From: Clostridiales bacterium | GTDB lineage: Bacteria; Bacillota; Clostridia; Oscillospirales; Acutalibacteraceae | Assembly: GCA_020860025.1 (NCBI GenBank) | Contig: JAJBVC010000072.1 | Location: 1-6,097 of the forward strand | Length of the DNA stretch: 6,097 bases | Direction: 5' to 3' | Shown: in pieces, positions 1 to 5,761 of the stretch | Layout of the letters: the number at the start of each line of letters is the position of its first letter | How positions within the stretch are numbered: position 1 is the stretch's first letter | Notes under the pieces: generated by a model | What the model saw: only the letters and a program-made list of their open reading frames with translations | Told to the model about the DNA's origin: nothing | Database searches by the model: none | Program-made: the position numbers and the translations under genes

Positions 1-25
1 ATGTATATATAGAGGATGTGATTGA

Positions 26-1396
26 ATGCGAGTATTTTTAAGTTGCCTTATATGCAGGCTTGTTACGTTTATTCTGCAAAAAATGGGCAGAGGTGCAACG
101 TCTATGCCAGGTATGGCTGCACTTCAATTAAAAAGAAATATTTTAAAGGATTTGTCAAAAAACGTTAAGGTAATTATCGTAACCGGAACGAACGGTAAAA
201 CAACCTCCTGCCGAATACTTGAGGAGGGACTTAAAGAAGCGGGCAAATCTTATTTTATAAATAAGTCAGGCGCTAATCTTATAACAGGTATTACCGCAGC
301 TTTTATTATGAATTCCACTTTAACAGGTAAATGCAAAAAGGATTACGCTATAATCGAATGTGATGAAAACGCTTTTAAGGAAGTGTCACGCTATATAAGA
401 TGCGATGTAATTCTTGTTACAAATGTTTTTCGTGACCAGCTTGACCGCTACGGTGAGGTTACTCATACGCTTAACGCTATTAAAGAATCTGTAAAAAATC
501 TGCCGAATGCAACAGTTTGCCTTGACGCCGACTGCTCGCTTACTTATTCTATGTCAAAGGAAATACCAAACAAAATCATAACATTCGGTGTTAATGTTCC
601 ATTTGACGCTGACGCAAAAGCTCCCGAAATAAGCGACGCAAAATATTGTATATTCTGTAAAAATGAATATGAATATACTTATCATACATACGGTCATCTC
701 GGTGGGTTCATATGCCCGAAATGCGGCTACAGCCGTCCCAATCCCGATTTTGCCGTAACATCTGTTGAGGAGCTTAAACAAAATCATTCAATAGTTGTTG
801 CTGATTTTAACGGCAGTTCCCATCTTTTTAAGGTAAATATAGGCGGTGCTTATAATGTATATAATGCAATCGGCTGCGCAGCTGCGCTTTCCGCCGCTCA
901 AATTGATGAAAAGACTGTTATCAGTGCTATAGAAAGCTTTAACGGCGCTTTCGGCAGAATGGAACAGTTTACTAACGCAGGTCAAAAAATCAATTTGATT
1001 CTTGTTAAAAATCCGGCAGGATTCAGTCAGACAATGAACTTTCTTAAATCTGTTGAAGATGATTTTTCAATGTTTATCAGCCTTAATGATAACGGTGCCG
1101 ACGGCAGAGATATAAGCTGGATATGGGATGTTGATTTCAATGATATATTCAGCAAGCCGAATTTAAAAAATATTTATGTTTGCGGTAAACGCTGCTATGA
1201 TATGGCAATCAGAATTAAGTATGAGGGAGTAGGCGACAGGGATATTCAAGTTATCGAAAACGAGAATTATGAAAAGCTTGTTGACATTGCAACATCTCAA
1301 AAGCAAGATGTATATATTATCCCAACATATACATCTATGATGACAATGCGTCCTGTTATAGCAAAACGCCTCGGCGGAAAGGAGTTTTGGGAATGA
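26..1396 (+). CDS. murT: Lipid II isoglutaminyl synthase (glutamine-hydrolysing), subunit MurT
   Basis: This is the ligase subunit of the MurT-GatD complex, which uses ATP and ammonia supplied by GatD to convert the alpha-carboxyl of D-Glu in lipid II to D-isoglutamine at the cytoplasmic membrane. The 456-residue protein has the Mur-ligase layout: an N-terminal segment with GRGATSMPG (21-29), a P-loop TGTNGKTT (53-60), the ECDENAF acidic motif (111-117) and VTNVFRDQLDRYGE (131-144). A four-cysteine zinc ribbon typical of MurT is inserted in the middle domain (C208, C211, C230, C233). The C-terminal DUF1727-type domain carries KNPAGFSQ (328-335) and NDNGADGRDISW (354-365). An Asp here, probably D362, should match the Asp reported to complete the GatD catalytic triad in S. 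aureus; that alignment is inferred. The start at 26 has AGAGGA (11-16) nine bases upstream. The stop overlaps the gatD start. Length is normal for the family. Confidence 0.96.
   Translation: MRVFLSCLICRLVTFILQKMGRGATSMPGMAALQLKRNILKDLSKNVKVIIVTGTNGKTTSCRILEEGLKEAGKSYFINKSGANLITGITAAFIMNSTLTGKCKKDYAIIECDENAFKEVSRYIRCDVILVTNVFRDQLDRYGEVTHTLNAIKESVKNLPNATVCLDADCSLTYSMSKEIPNKIITFGVNVPFDADAKAPEISDAKYCIFCKNEYEYTYHTYGHLGGFICPKCGYSRPNPDFAVTSVEELKQNHSIVVADFNGSSHLFKVNIGGAYNVYNAIGCAAALSAAQIDEKTVISAIESFNGAFGRMEQFTNAGQKINLILVKNPAGFSQTMNFLKSVEDDFSMFISLNDNGADGRDISWIWDVDFNDIFSKPNLKNIYVCGKRCYDMAIRIKYEGVGDRDIQVIENENYEKLVDIATSQKQDVYIIPTYTSMMTMRPVIAKRLGGKEFWE
1378..1384 (+). promoter_or_regulatory. gatD ribosome binding site within murT
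   Basis: AAAGGAG lies inside the last codons of murT and ends eight bases before the ATG at 1393. It decides the gatD start: the in-frame TTG at 1387 is only two bases from this site and cannot be served by it. The arrangement, with ATGA shared between murT stop and gatD start, fits translational coupling and equal production of the two subunits. Confidence 0.8.
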
Positions 1397-2115
1397 ATAT
1401 AAGAATTGCTCATTTATATCCCGATATGCTTAACCTTTATGGCGACAGGGGAAATATAATTGCACTTACAAGACGTATGAATTTTCGTGGAATAGAAGTT
1501 CAAACAGACGCAATAACTATGGGAAAATCATTTAACGCAGAAGATTACGATATTCTTTTTATCGGCGGCGGTCAGGATTTTGAACAGGATGTTTTGCTTG
1601 ACGATTTAAAAAAAGGCAAAGATATAGAAATTTCCAAAGCGATAAATAACGGAATAGCAATGCTTGCAATCTGCGGCGGTTATCAAATGCTCGGTAAATA
1701 TTATAAGACCTACGACGGCAAAAAGCTTGAATATATGGGCGCTCTTGATTTTTATACCGAAGGAAAAGAAGAGCGTATGATAGGCAATTATGCCTTTAGG
1801 ACAAAAGAGGGTATTGAGGTAGTCGGCTTTGAAAATCACAGCGGAAGAACTTATCTCGGTTCAAATGTCGAACCGCTCGGAACCGTCATAAAGGGCTACG
1901 GCAATAACGGCGAAGATAAAACGGAGGGCGTTAGATTTAAAAATACTTTCGGCACATATTCTCACGGGCCGATACTTCCGAAAAATCCACAGCTTGCCGA
2001 TATGATTATTTCAAAAGCGATTGAAAATAAATACGGAAAATGCAATCTTGAACCTCTTGATGATGAACTTGAAAATAAAGCTCGTAAGCAGGTTATGAAA
2101 CTTTATATAAAATAA
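1393..2115 (+). CDS. gatD: Lipid II isoglutaminyl synthase (glutamine-hydrolysing), subunit GatD
   Basis: This is the glutaminase partner of MurT: a class I glutamine amidotransferase (CobB/CobQ-like) that releases ammonia from glutamine and passes it to MurT for amidation of lipid II. The protein is 240 residues from the ATG at 1393, close to the usual family size. It opens with the GatD signature IAHLYPDMLNLYGDRGN (5-21). The oxyanion region is FIGGGQD (56-62). The nucleophile elbow AICGGYQMLG (92-101) holds C94, the same number as the catalytic Cys reported for S. aureus GatD. H191 in YSHGP (189-193) is the probable catalytic His. R128 also matches an Arg implicated in glutamine access in the S. 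aureus structure. The acidic third residue of a usual amidotransferase triad is thought to come from MurT, which explains the obligate pairing. The gene overlaps murT by four bases (ATGA). Confidence 0.96.
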   Translation: MNIRIAHLYPDMLNLYGDRGNIIALTRRMNFRGIEVQTDAITMGKSFNAEDYDILFIGGGQDFEQDVLLDDLKKGKDIEISKAINNGIAMLAICGGYQMLGKYYKTYDGKKLEYMGALDFYTEGKEERMIGNYAFRTKEGIEVVGFENHSGRTYLGSNVEPLGTVIKGYGNNGEDKTEGVRFKNTFGTYSHGPILPKNPQLADMIISKAIENKYGKCNLEPLDDELENKARKQVMKLYIK

Positions 2116-2144
2116 TTTGTAATATTAGTAATATCTATATGAAT

Positions 2145-2149
2145 GGGAG
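2145..2149 (+). promoter_or_regulatory. ddl ribosome binding site
   Basis: GGGAG lies five bases before the ATG at 2155, a short but workable spacing. It overlaps the alternative in-frame ATG at 2143, which has no Shine-Dalgarno match of its own in the upstream AT-rich sequence. This supports the start at 2155. Confidence 0.6.
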
Positions 2150-2154
2150 ATTTT

Positions 2155-3180
2155 ATGAAAATAGTTGTTCTTGCAGGTGGGCTAAGCCCTGAAAGAGATG
2201 TGTCATTATCATCTGGTGTTTTAATTTCAAACGCACTTATTGAAAACGGTCATGATGTAATGCTTCTTGATTTATTTTTCGGTGAAAACAATAAAAGTAT
2301 TGAACCGATTTTTAGAAATAAGAATTCCGATTTCAGATATGAATATAAAATTCCTGAAAAAGAACCTGACTTAGACGCTGTCAAAAATATGCTGCCGCAG
2401 CAAAAAAGCCTTATAGGAAAAGGTGTTATTGAAATTTGCGGCAGTGCTGATATTGTTTTTCTTGCGCTTCACGGCGCAGCAGGTGAAAACGGACAGATTC
2501 AGGCTCTGTTTGATTTGTACTCAATTAAATATACCGGCACGGGTTATGTTGGCAGCTTGCTCGCAATGGATAAGGATTTATCAAAGAAAATGATGAAAAA
2601 CAGCGGTATTAAAACTGCCGATTGGAAGTATTTTGTTTTAAAAAATAATTCCGGCTTTGACGATATTAAATATCCGTGCGTAGTTAAACCGTGCAGCTGC
2701 GGTTCAAGCGTAGGCGTAAAAATTGTTGAGAATGAAGCTCAGCTTAAAACAGCCGTTGACGAGGCAAAAAAATATGAAGACTGTATTGTCATAGAAGATA
2801 AGATTGAAGGCAGGGAATTTTCAGTCGGAATATTAAACGGCAAGGCGCTTTTACCGATTGAAATTAAACCGCTCAGCGGATTTTACGATTATAAAAATAA
2901 GTATCAGCAAGGTTTGACACAGGAAATTTGTCCGGCAGATATTGATAGTGAACAGCTTGAAATTCTTCAAAAATCCGCTCTTAAAGTTCACAATGTATTA
3001 AGACTCGGATATTATTCGAGAGTTGATTTTATACTTGATGAAAATAATAATGCCTATTGCCTTGAAGCAAATACTTTGCCCGGTATGACACCTATAAGTC
3101 TGCTTCCGCAGGAGGCGCTTGCTCAGGGCATTTCATATAATGAACTTTGTAATATGATTGCCACTCAATGCGGCTTTTAA
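2155..3180 (+). CDS. ddl: D-alanine--D-alanine ligase
   Basis: This cytoplasmic ATP-grasp enzyme joins two D-alanines; MurF then adds the dipeptide to the peptidoglycan stem. The 341-residue protein from ATG 2155 begins MKIVVLAGGLSPERDVSLSSG, which aligns with the family N-terminus without extra residues. Visible motifs in order are E13 in SPERDVS, LALHGAAGENG (103-113), YTGTGYVGS (126-134), the ATP-grasp KPCSCGSSVGV (178-188), the lid FYDYKNKY (243-250), R289, the metal ligands D291, E304 and N306, and LPGMTP (308-313). The Tyr in the YDY lid motif (Y244) and the S184/S185 pair match the Glu-Ser-Tyr triad of enzymes that make D-Ala-D-Ala, not D-Ala-D-lactate. The gene starts 39 bases after gatD with no terminator between, so it is probably co-transcribed with murT-gatD. 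Confidence 0.95.
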   Translation: MKIVVLAGGLSPERDVSLSSGVLISNALIENGHDVMLLDLFFGENNKSIEPIFRNKNSDFRYEYKIPEKEPDLDAVKNMLPQQKSLIGKGVIEICGSADIVFLALHGAAGENGQIQALFDLYSIKYTGTGYVGSLLAMDKDLSKKMMKNSGIKTADWKYFVLKNNSGFDDIKYPCVVKPCSCGSSVGVKIVENEAQLKTAVDEAKKYEDCIVIEDKIEGREFSVGILNGKALLPIEIKPLSGFYDYKNKYQQGLTQEICPADIDSEQLEILQKSALKVHNVLRLGYYSRVDFILDENNNAYCLEANTLPGMTPISLLPQEALAQGISYNELCNMIATQCGF

Positions 3181-3253
3181 CTCTTTGCAATTAGTATCAA
3201 ATAAAGAAATAATACAAAATAACTTGTTGTTACCAAAAAATTGAAAATTTATA

Positions 3254-3282
3254 TTGATTTTTAATTTTTATTCTGATATAAT
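3254..3282 (+). promoter_or_regulatory. Extended -10 sigma-A-type promoter of the rpsB-tsf operon
   Basis: TTGATT at 3254-3259 and TATAAT at 3277-3282 are separated by exactly 17 bases, and TG at 3274-3275 makes an extended -10 (TGnTATAAT). The sequence just upstream, about 3231-3253, consists largely of A and T runs and resembles an UP element, as expected for a strongly expressed ribosomal protein operon. Transcription should start near 3289, leaving a leader of about 114 bases before rpsB. The exact start is inferred. Confidence 0.85.
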
Positions 3283-3288
3283 ATTTCG

Positions 3289-3402
3289 GCATTCGTTAGA
3301 ATATATGCGAATACACACGCAGCAATGTTAAGCCTTAGGTTAAACATTTGGGCTTTTGCCATACTTTGCTGCGGAGGAGTAACCTTAAAGGAGGAAATTA
3401 TA
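3289..3402 (+). promoter_or_regulatory. Structured 5' leader of rpsB, candidate autoregulatory RNA
   Basis: By eye the leader can form several helices. ATTCG (3291-3295) pairs with CGAAT (3308-3312). A perfect eight-pair stem joins CGCAGCAA (3318-3325) to TTGCTGCG (3366-3373). It encloses a hairpin at 3326-3346 (TGTT/AACA, then AGCC/GGTT with one mismatch and a TTA loop) and a small hairpin GGC-TTTT-GCC (3351-3360). In competition with the inner hairpin, GGTTA (3338-3342) can pair with TAACC (3380-3384) and CCTT (3333-3336) with AAGG (3388-3391), which would cover part of the rpsB Shine-Dalgarno. Feedback by S2 on its own leader is known in gamma-proteobacteria; a similar role here is inference. 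I do not recognise this as a named RNA family. Confidence 0.6.
3388..3394 (+). promoter_or_regulatory. rpsB ribosome binding site
   Basis: AAGGAGG, a full Shine-Dalgarno match, ends eight bases before the ATG at 3403. It fixes the start of rpsB. A second purine-rich copy, GGAGGAG at 3373-3379, sits 23 bases upstream of the ATG, too far away to serve it directly. Confidence 0.9.
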
Positions 3403-4137
3403 ATGGCAAACGTAGTTTCAATGAAACAACTTTTAGAAGCAGGTGTTCATTTCGGACACCAGACAAGAAGATGGAACCCTAAAATGGCTGATTACATCTT
3501 CACAGAGCGTAACGGTATTTACATCATCGACCTTCAAAAAACAGTTAAGAAGCTTGATGAGGCTTATATGTTCGTTCGTGACCTTGCAGCAGAGGGCGGT
3601 TCAATCATCTTTGTAGGAACAAAGAAGCAGGCGCAGGAGTCTATTAAGGAAGAGGCTCAGCGTTGCGGAATGCCTTATGTAAACGCTCGCTGGCTCGGCG
3701 GTATGCTTACTAACTTCAAGACAATCCGTGGCAGAGTTGCACGTCTTGCACAGCTTAAGGCTATGCGTGATGACGGTACGTTTGATATGCTTCCTAAAAA
3801 GGAAGTTGTAGGACTTGAGCTTGAAATCGAAAAGCTTGAGAAGTACCTCGGCGGTATTACTGAGATGAGACAAGTTCCGCAGGCAATGTATATTGTTGAC
3901 CCTCGCAAGGAGAGAATTGCTGTATCGGAAGCAATGAAATTAGGTTTACCTATCGTTGCAATTGTTGATACAAACTGCGACCCTGACGAAATTGATTATG
4001 TTATTCCGGGAAATGACGATGCTATTCGTGCGGTAAAACTTATCTCCGGTGCAATTGCCGACGCTGTTATTGAGGGCAGAGACGGTATGGATGTTGTCGA
4101 TGCTGCGGAAGATGAAGAAACAGTAGAAGCAGAATAA
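3403..4137 (+). CDS. rpsB: 30S ribosomal protein S2
   Basis: S2 is a late-assembling protein of the small ribosomal subunit that sits between head and body near S1 or its equivalent. The 244-residue product starts MANVVSMKQLLEAGVHFGHQ and shows both family signatures: the N-terminal GVHFGHQTRRWNPKM (14-28) and, in the C-terminal half, PIVAIVDTNCDPDEIDYVIP (183-202) followed by GNDDAIRAV (203-211). NARWLGGMLTNF (94-105) is also typical. A central helical segment (about 107-155) corresponds to the coiled-coil protrusion. The acidic tail after 228 is common in Firmicutes. The reading frame stays open upstream to an ATG at 3325, but that lies inside the structured leader without a ribosome binding site, so 3403 is the start. 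Read from its own promoter with tsf. Confidence 0.98.
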   Translation: MANVVSMKQLLEAGVHFGHQTRRWNPKMADYIFTERNGIYIIDLQKTVKKLDEAYMFVRDLAAEGGSIIFVGTKKQAQESIKEEAQRCGMPYVNARWLGGMLTNFKTIRGRVARLAQLKAMRDDGTFDMLPKKEVVGLELEIEKLEKYLGGITEMRQVPQAMYIVDPRKERIAVSEAMKLGLPIVAIVDTNCDPDEIDYVIPGNDDAIRAVKLISGAIADAVIEGRDGMDVVDAAEDEETVEAE

Positions 4138-4157
4138 TATATTTAATAAGTATAATA

Positions 4158-4166
4158 TGATATAAT
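4158..4166 (+). promoter_or_regulatory. Possible internal extended -10 element before tsf
   Basis: TGATATAAT in the 51-base rpsB-tsf spacer is the same nine-base TGnTATAAT element used by the rpsB promoter. No good -35 lies 16-18 bases upstream (TATATT at 4138-4143 matches poorly). If used, transcripts would start near 4173, just before the tsf Shine-Dalgarno. In sequence this rich in A and T a chance match is quite possible. Confidence 0.3.
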
Positions 4167-4188
4167 TTAATATTGGAGGAATTTAACT

Positions 4189-5127
4189 ATGGCATTTACA
4201 GCACAGGACGTTAAGGCTCTTCGTGAAAAGACCGGCGTTGGTATGATGGAATGTAAAAAGGCTCTCGTTGAGTCTGACGGTGATATGGACAAGGCTATTG
4301 ACTTTCTTCGTGAAAGAGGTCTTGCAACAGCAGCAAAGAAAGCAACAAGAATTGCAGCTGAGGGTGTTGTTCTCCCTTACTATGACAGCGATGCTAAGAA
4401 GGGCGTTGTTGTTGAAGTTAATTCAGAAACGGACTTTGTTGCCAAGAATGAAAAGTTTATGAACTTTGTAACAGGCGTTGCAAAAACTATTGTTGCAACA
4501 GATCCTGCTGATGTAGAAACACTTTGCAATACAGCTTATTACGGCACAGACAGAACTGTTACAGAAACTCTTAACGACCTTATTCTTGCAATCGGTGAAA
4601 ATATGAAGGTTCGCCGTTTTGAAACAATGGACGGTATTGTTTCAACTTATATTCACGGTGGCGGCGCAGTCGGTGTAATGATTGGCTTTGATGTTGCCGA
4701 TGAATCCAAGGCTGCAACAAAGGAATTTGAAGATATGGGCAAAAACGTTGCAATGCAGATTGCAGCAATGAATCCAAGTTATCTCGATGAATCTTCTGTT
4801 CCTGCCGATGTAATTGAACACGAAAAAGGTATTCTTGCCGCTCAGATGAAAGAAGATCCTAAAATGGCTTCCAAGCCTGAAGCAGTGCTTGAAAAGATTG
4901 CTGCCGGTAAAATGGGTAAGTATTTCAAGGAAAATTGCCTTGTTGAACAGGAATTTGTTCGCAGCGATTTGTTCCAAGGTTCGGTTAAAGGCTATATTGA
5001 TTCAGTTGCAAAAGCACTTGGTACTGAAATTAAGGCTAACGGCTTCATTCGTATGATGAAAGGCGACGGACTTGAAAAAAGAGAAGAGAACTTCGCAGAA
5101 GAAATTGCAAAGCAAATAAACGGTTAA
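4189..5127 (+). CDS. tsf: Translation elongation factor Ts (EF-Ts)
   Basis: EF-Ts is the cytosolic nucleotide exchange factor that releases GDP from EF-Tu so that it can reload with GTP. The 312-residue product has the usual parts: a UBA-like N-terminal domain with ALREKTGVGMMECKKAL (10-26) and AIDFLRERG (36-44); the EF-Tu contact motif TDFVAKNEKF (81-90), whose D82-F83 correspond to the residues that disturb the magnesium site of EF-Tu in E. coli; YIHGGGAVGV (154-163), with H156 the probable match of E. coli His147; and the conserved stretch near the C-terminus with GKMGKYFKE (240-248). The start is supported by TTGGAGGA ending eight bases upstream. It is second in the rpsB-tsf operon, 51 bases after rpsB, and is followed at once by a terminator. 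Nothing unusual in length or motifs. Confidence 0.98.
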   Translation: MAFTAQDVKALREKTGVGMMECKKALVESDGDMDKAIDFLRERGLATAAKKATRIAAEGVVLPYYDSDAKKGVVVEVNSETDFVAKNEKFMNFVTGVAKTIVATDPADVETLCNTAYYGTDRTVTETLNDLILAIGENMKVRRFETMDGIVSTYIHGGGAVGVMIGFDVADESKAATKEFEDMGKNVAMQIAAMNPSYLDESSVPADVIEHEKGILAAQMKEDPKMASKPEAVLEKIAAGKMGKYFKENCLVEQEFVRSDLFQGSVKGYIDSVAKALGTEIKANGFIRMMKGDGLEKREENFAEEIAKQING

Positions 5128-5132
5128 TGATT

Positions 5133-5161
5133 AGAGCATCTCATTTGAGATGCTCTTTTTT
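5133..5161 (+). terminator. Intrinsic terminator of the rpsB-tsf operon
   Basis: AGAGCATCTC (5133-5142) and GAGATGCTCT (5147-5156) form a perfect ten-pair stem with a four-base loop, followed by a run of T to 5161. The stem starts five bases after the tsf stop codon. The other side lacks a matching A-run before the stem, so it should act on the + strand only. Confidence 0.93.
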
Positions 5162-5163
5162 AT

Positions 5164-5168
5164 AGGAG
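5164..5168 (+). promoter_or_regulatory. HIT gene ribosome binding site
   Basis: AGGAG ends eight bases before the ATG at 5177 and begins only two bases after the terminator T-run. It rules out the in-frame ATG at 5150, which lies inside the descending arm of the terminator hairpin. Confidence 0.85.
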
Positions 5169-5176
5169 AATTATAT

Positions 5177-5635
5177 ATGTGCGATATTTGTAAAACCATT
5201 GAAAATTCTTTAAATGGAGATAATCCGTATTTTGTAAGAGAAATGAAAACAGGTATTGTAGTACTTGGTTGGAATCAGCACTTTTACGGCTATACAATCT
5301 TTATGTGTAAACAGCACGCTACGGAACTTTATGAACTTGAATCTGATTTTCAAGCGGAATATTTAAAAGAAATGGTTATTGTTTCAAAGGCGGTTGCTAA
5401 GGCTTTCAATCCTGAAAAAATGAATTATGAGTGCCTTGGTAATGGTGACACGCATTTGCATTTTCATCTCTTTCCCCGAAAAAACAGAGATTTGGGCGCA
5501 TATGGTAATAATGGAAAAGGGCCTGTCTGGTGGCTTCCGCAGGAAATTATGTGGAGTGACAATAATATGCCTACCAAAAAAGAACTTGACAGAATGAAAT
5601 TGAAACTGAATTTTGAACTTGATAAATTATTTTGA
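5177..5635 (+). CDS. HIT (histidine triad) family protein, probable nucleotide hydrolase
   Basis: HIT proteins bind nucleotides and cleave nucleoside phosphoramidates, dinucleoside polyphosphates or related adenylated compounds through a covalent nucleotidyl-histidine intermediate. The 152-residue product carries the histidine triad THLHFHLFPR (92-101), with H93, H95 and H97; by analogy with Hint enzymes H95 would be the nucleophile. An N-terminal CDIC (C2, C5) and H47 in CKQHATELYEL are the residues that often bind zinc in bacterial HIT proteins. GYTIFMCKQH (38-47) matches the usual strand before the helix. The C-terminal part with GPVWWLPQ (115-122) goes beyond the minimal HIT core and may set substrate choice. 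The substrate cannot be read from the sequence. The gene starts 15 bases after the tsf terminator. The following gap has no clear terminator, so read-through into the next genes is possible. Confidence 0.9.
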   Translation: MCDICKTIENSLNGDNPYFVREMKTGIVVLGWNQHFYGYTIFMCKQHATELYELESDFQAEYLKEMVIVSKAVAKAFNPEKMNYECLGNGDTHLHFHLFPRKNRDLGAYGNNGKGPVWWLPQEIMWSDNNMPTKKELDRMKLKLNFELDKLF

Positions 5636-5701
5636 AGTATAAATCCGATGAAAACTATGTGGTAAAAAATTAAATAATCTAAAAAGCAAAAGGAGTTCGG
5701 T

Positions 5702-5761
5702 ATGAAAAATTACGACAAAATAAAGTTTTGTTATTTAAAATTTTATAGGGGACAGATATGA
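5702..5761 (+). CDS. Possible 19-codon leader ORF coupled to the HAD gene
   Basis: The ORF reads MKNYDKIKFCYLKFYRGQI and ends in TGA. It has a strong Shine-Dalgarno, AAAAGGAG (5688-5695), six bases before its ATG, better than that of the gene it precedes. Its stop overlaps the start codon of the HAD gene as ATGA (5758-5761), so ribosomes ending here could restart on the HAD frame. The peptide is basic and rich in aromatic residues (Y, F), has no signal peptide or clear membrane segment, and resembles no family I know. It could be a translated leader that couples or tunes expression, a real small protein, or a chance ORF. Whether it is translated is inferred only from the ribosome binding site and overlap. 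Confidence 0.45.
   Translation: MKNYDKIKFCYLKFYRGQI

Noticed and set aside
1..25. Promoter or upstream gene end before murT
   Set aside because: Only 25 bases are available; they show the AGAGGA ribosome binding site but nothing that can be called a promoter or coding sequence.
1387..1392. TTG start for GatD at 1387
   Set aside because: It is two bases from the Shine-Dalgarno; the ATG at 1393 has ideal spacing and gives the standard MNIRIAHLYP start.
2143..2154. ATG start for Ddl at 2143
   Set aside because: It has no upstream ribosome binding site and adds four residues outside the family alignment; GGGAG at 2145-2149 points to 2155.
3219..3232. Possible terminator hairpin after ddl (TAAC with GTTA)
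   Set aside because: Only four A/T-rich pairs and no T-run follow; too weak to call a terminator.
3325..3402. 26-residue N-terminal extension of ribosomal protein S2 from ATG 3325
   Set aside because: The ATG has no ribosome binding site, lies at the edge of the leader stem, and S2 proteins begin at the equivalent of the MANVVSMKQ start at 3403, which has a full AAGGAGG.
4642..4977. 111-codon open frame on the minus strand within tsf
   Set aside because: It is fully antisense to a clear EF-Ts gene, has no recognisable domain, and looks like a by-product of tsf codon use. The other minus-strand frames within murT, gatD and rpsB were rejected for the same reason.
5150..5176. Nine-residue N-terminal extension of the HIT protein from ATG 5150
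   Set aside because: The codon is inside the terminator hairpin, and the AGGAG at 5164-5168 serves the ATG at 5177.
5663..5680. Possible -10 elements before the 19-codon ORF (TAAAAA, AATAAT)
   Set aside because: No -35 at 16-18 bases and the region is uniformly AT-rich, so the matches carry little weight.
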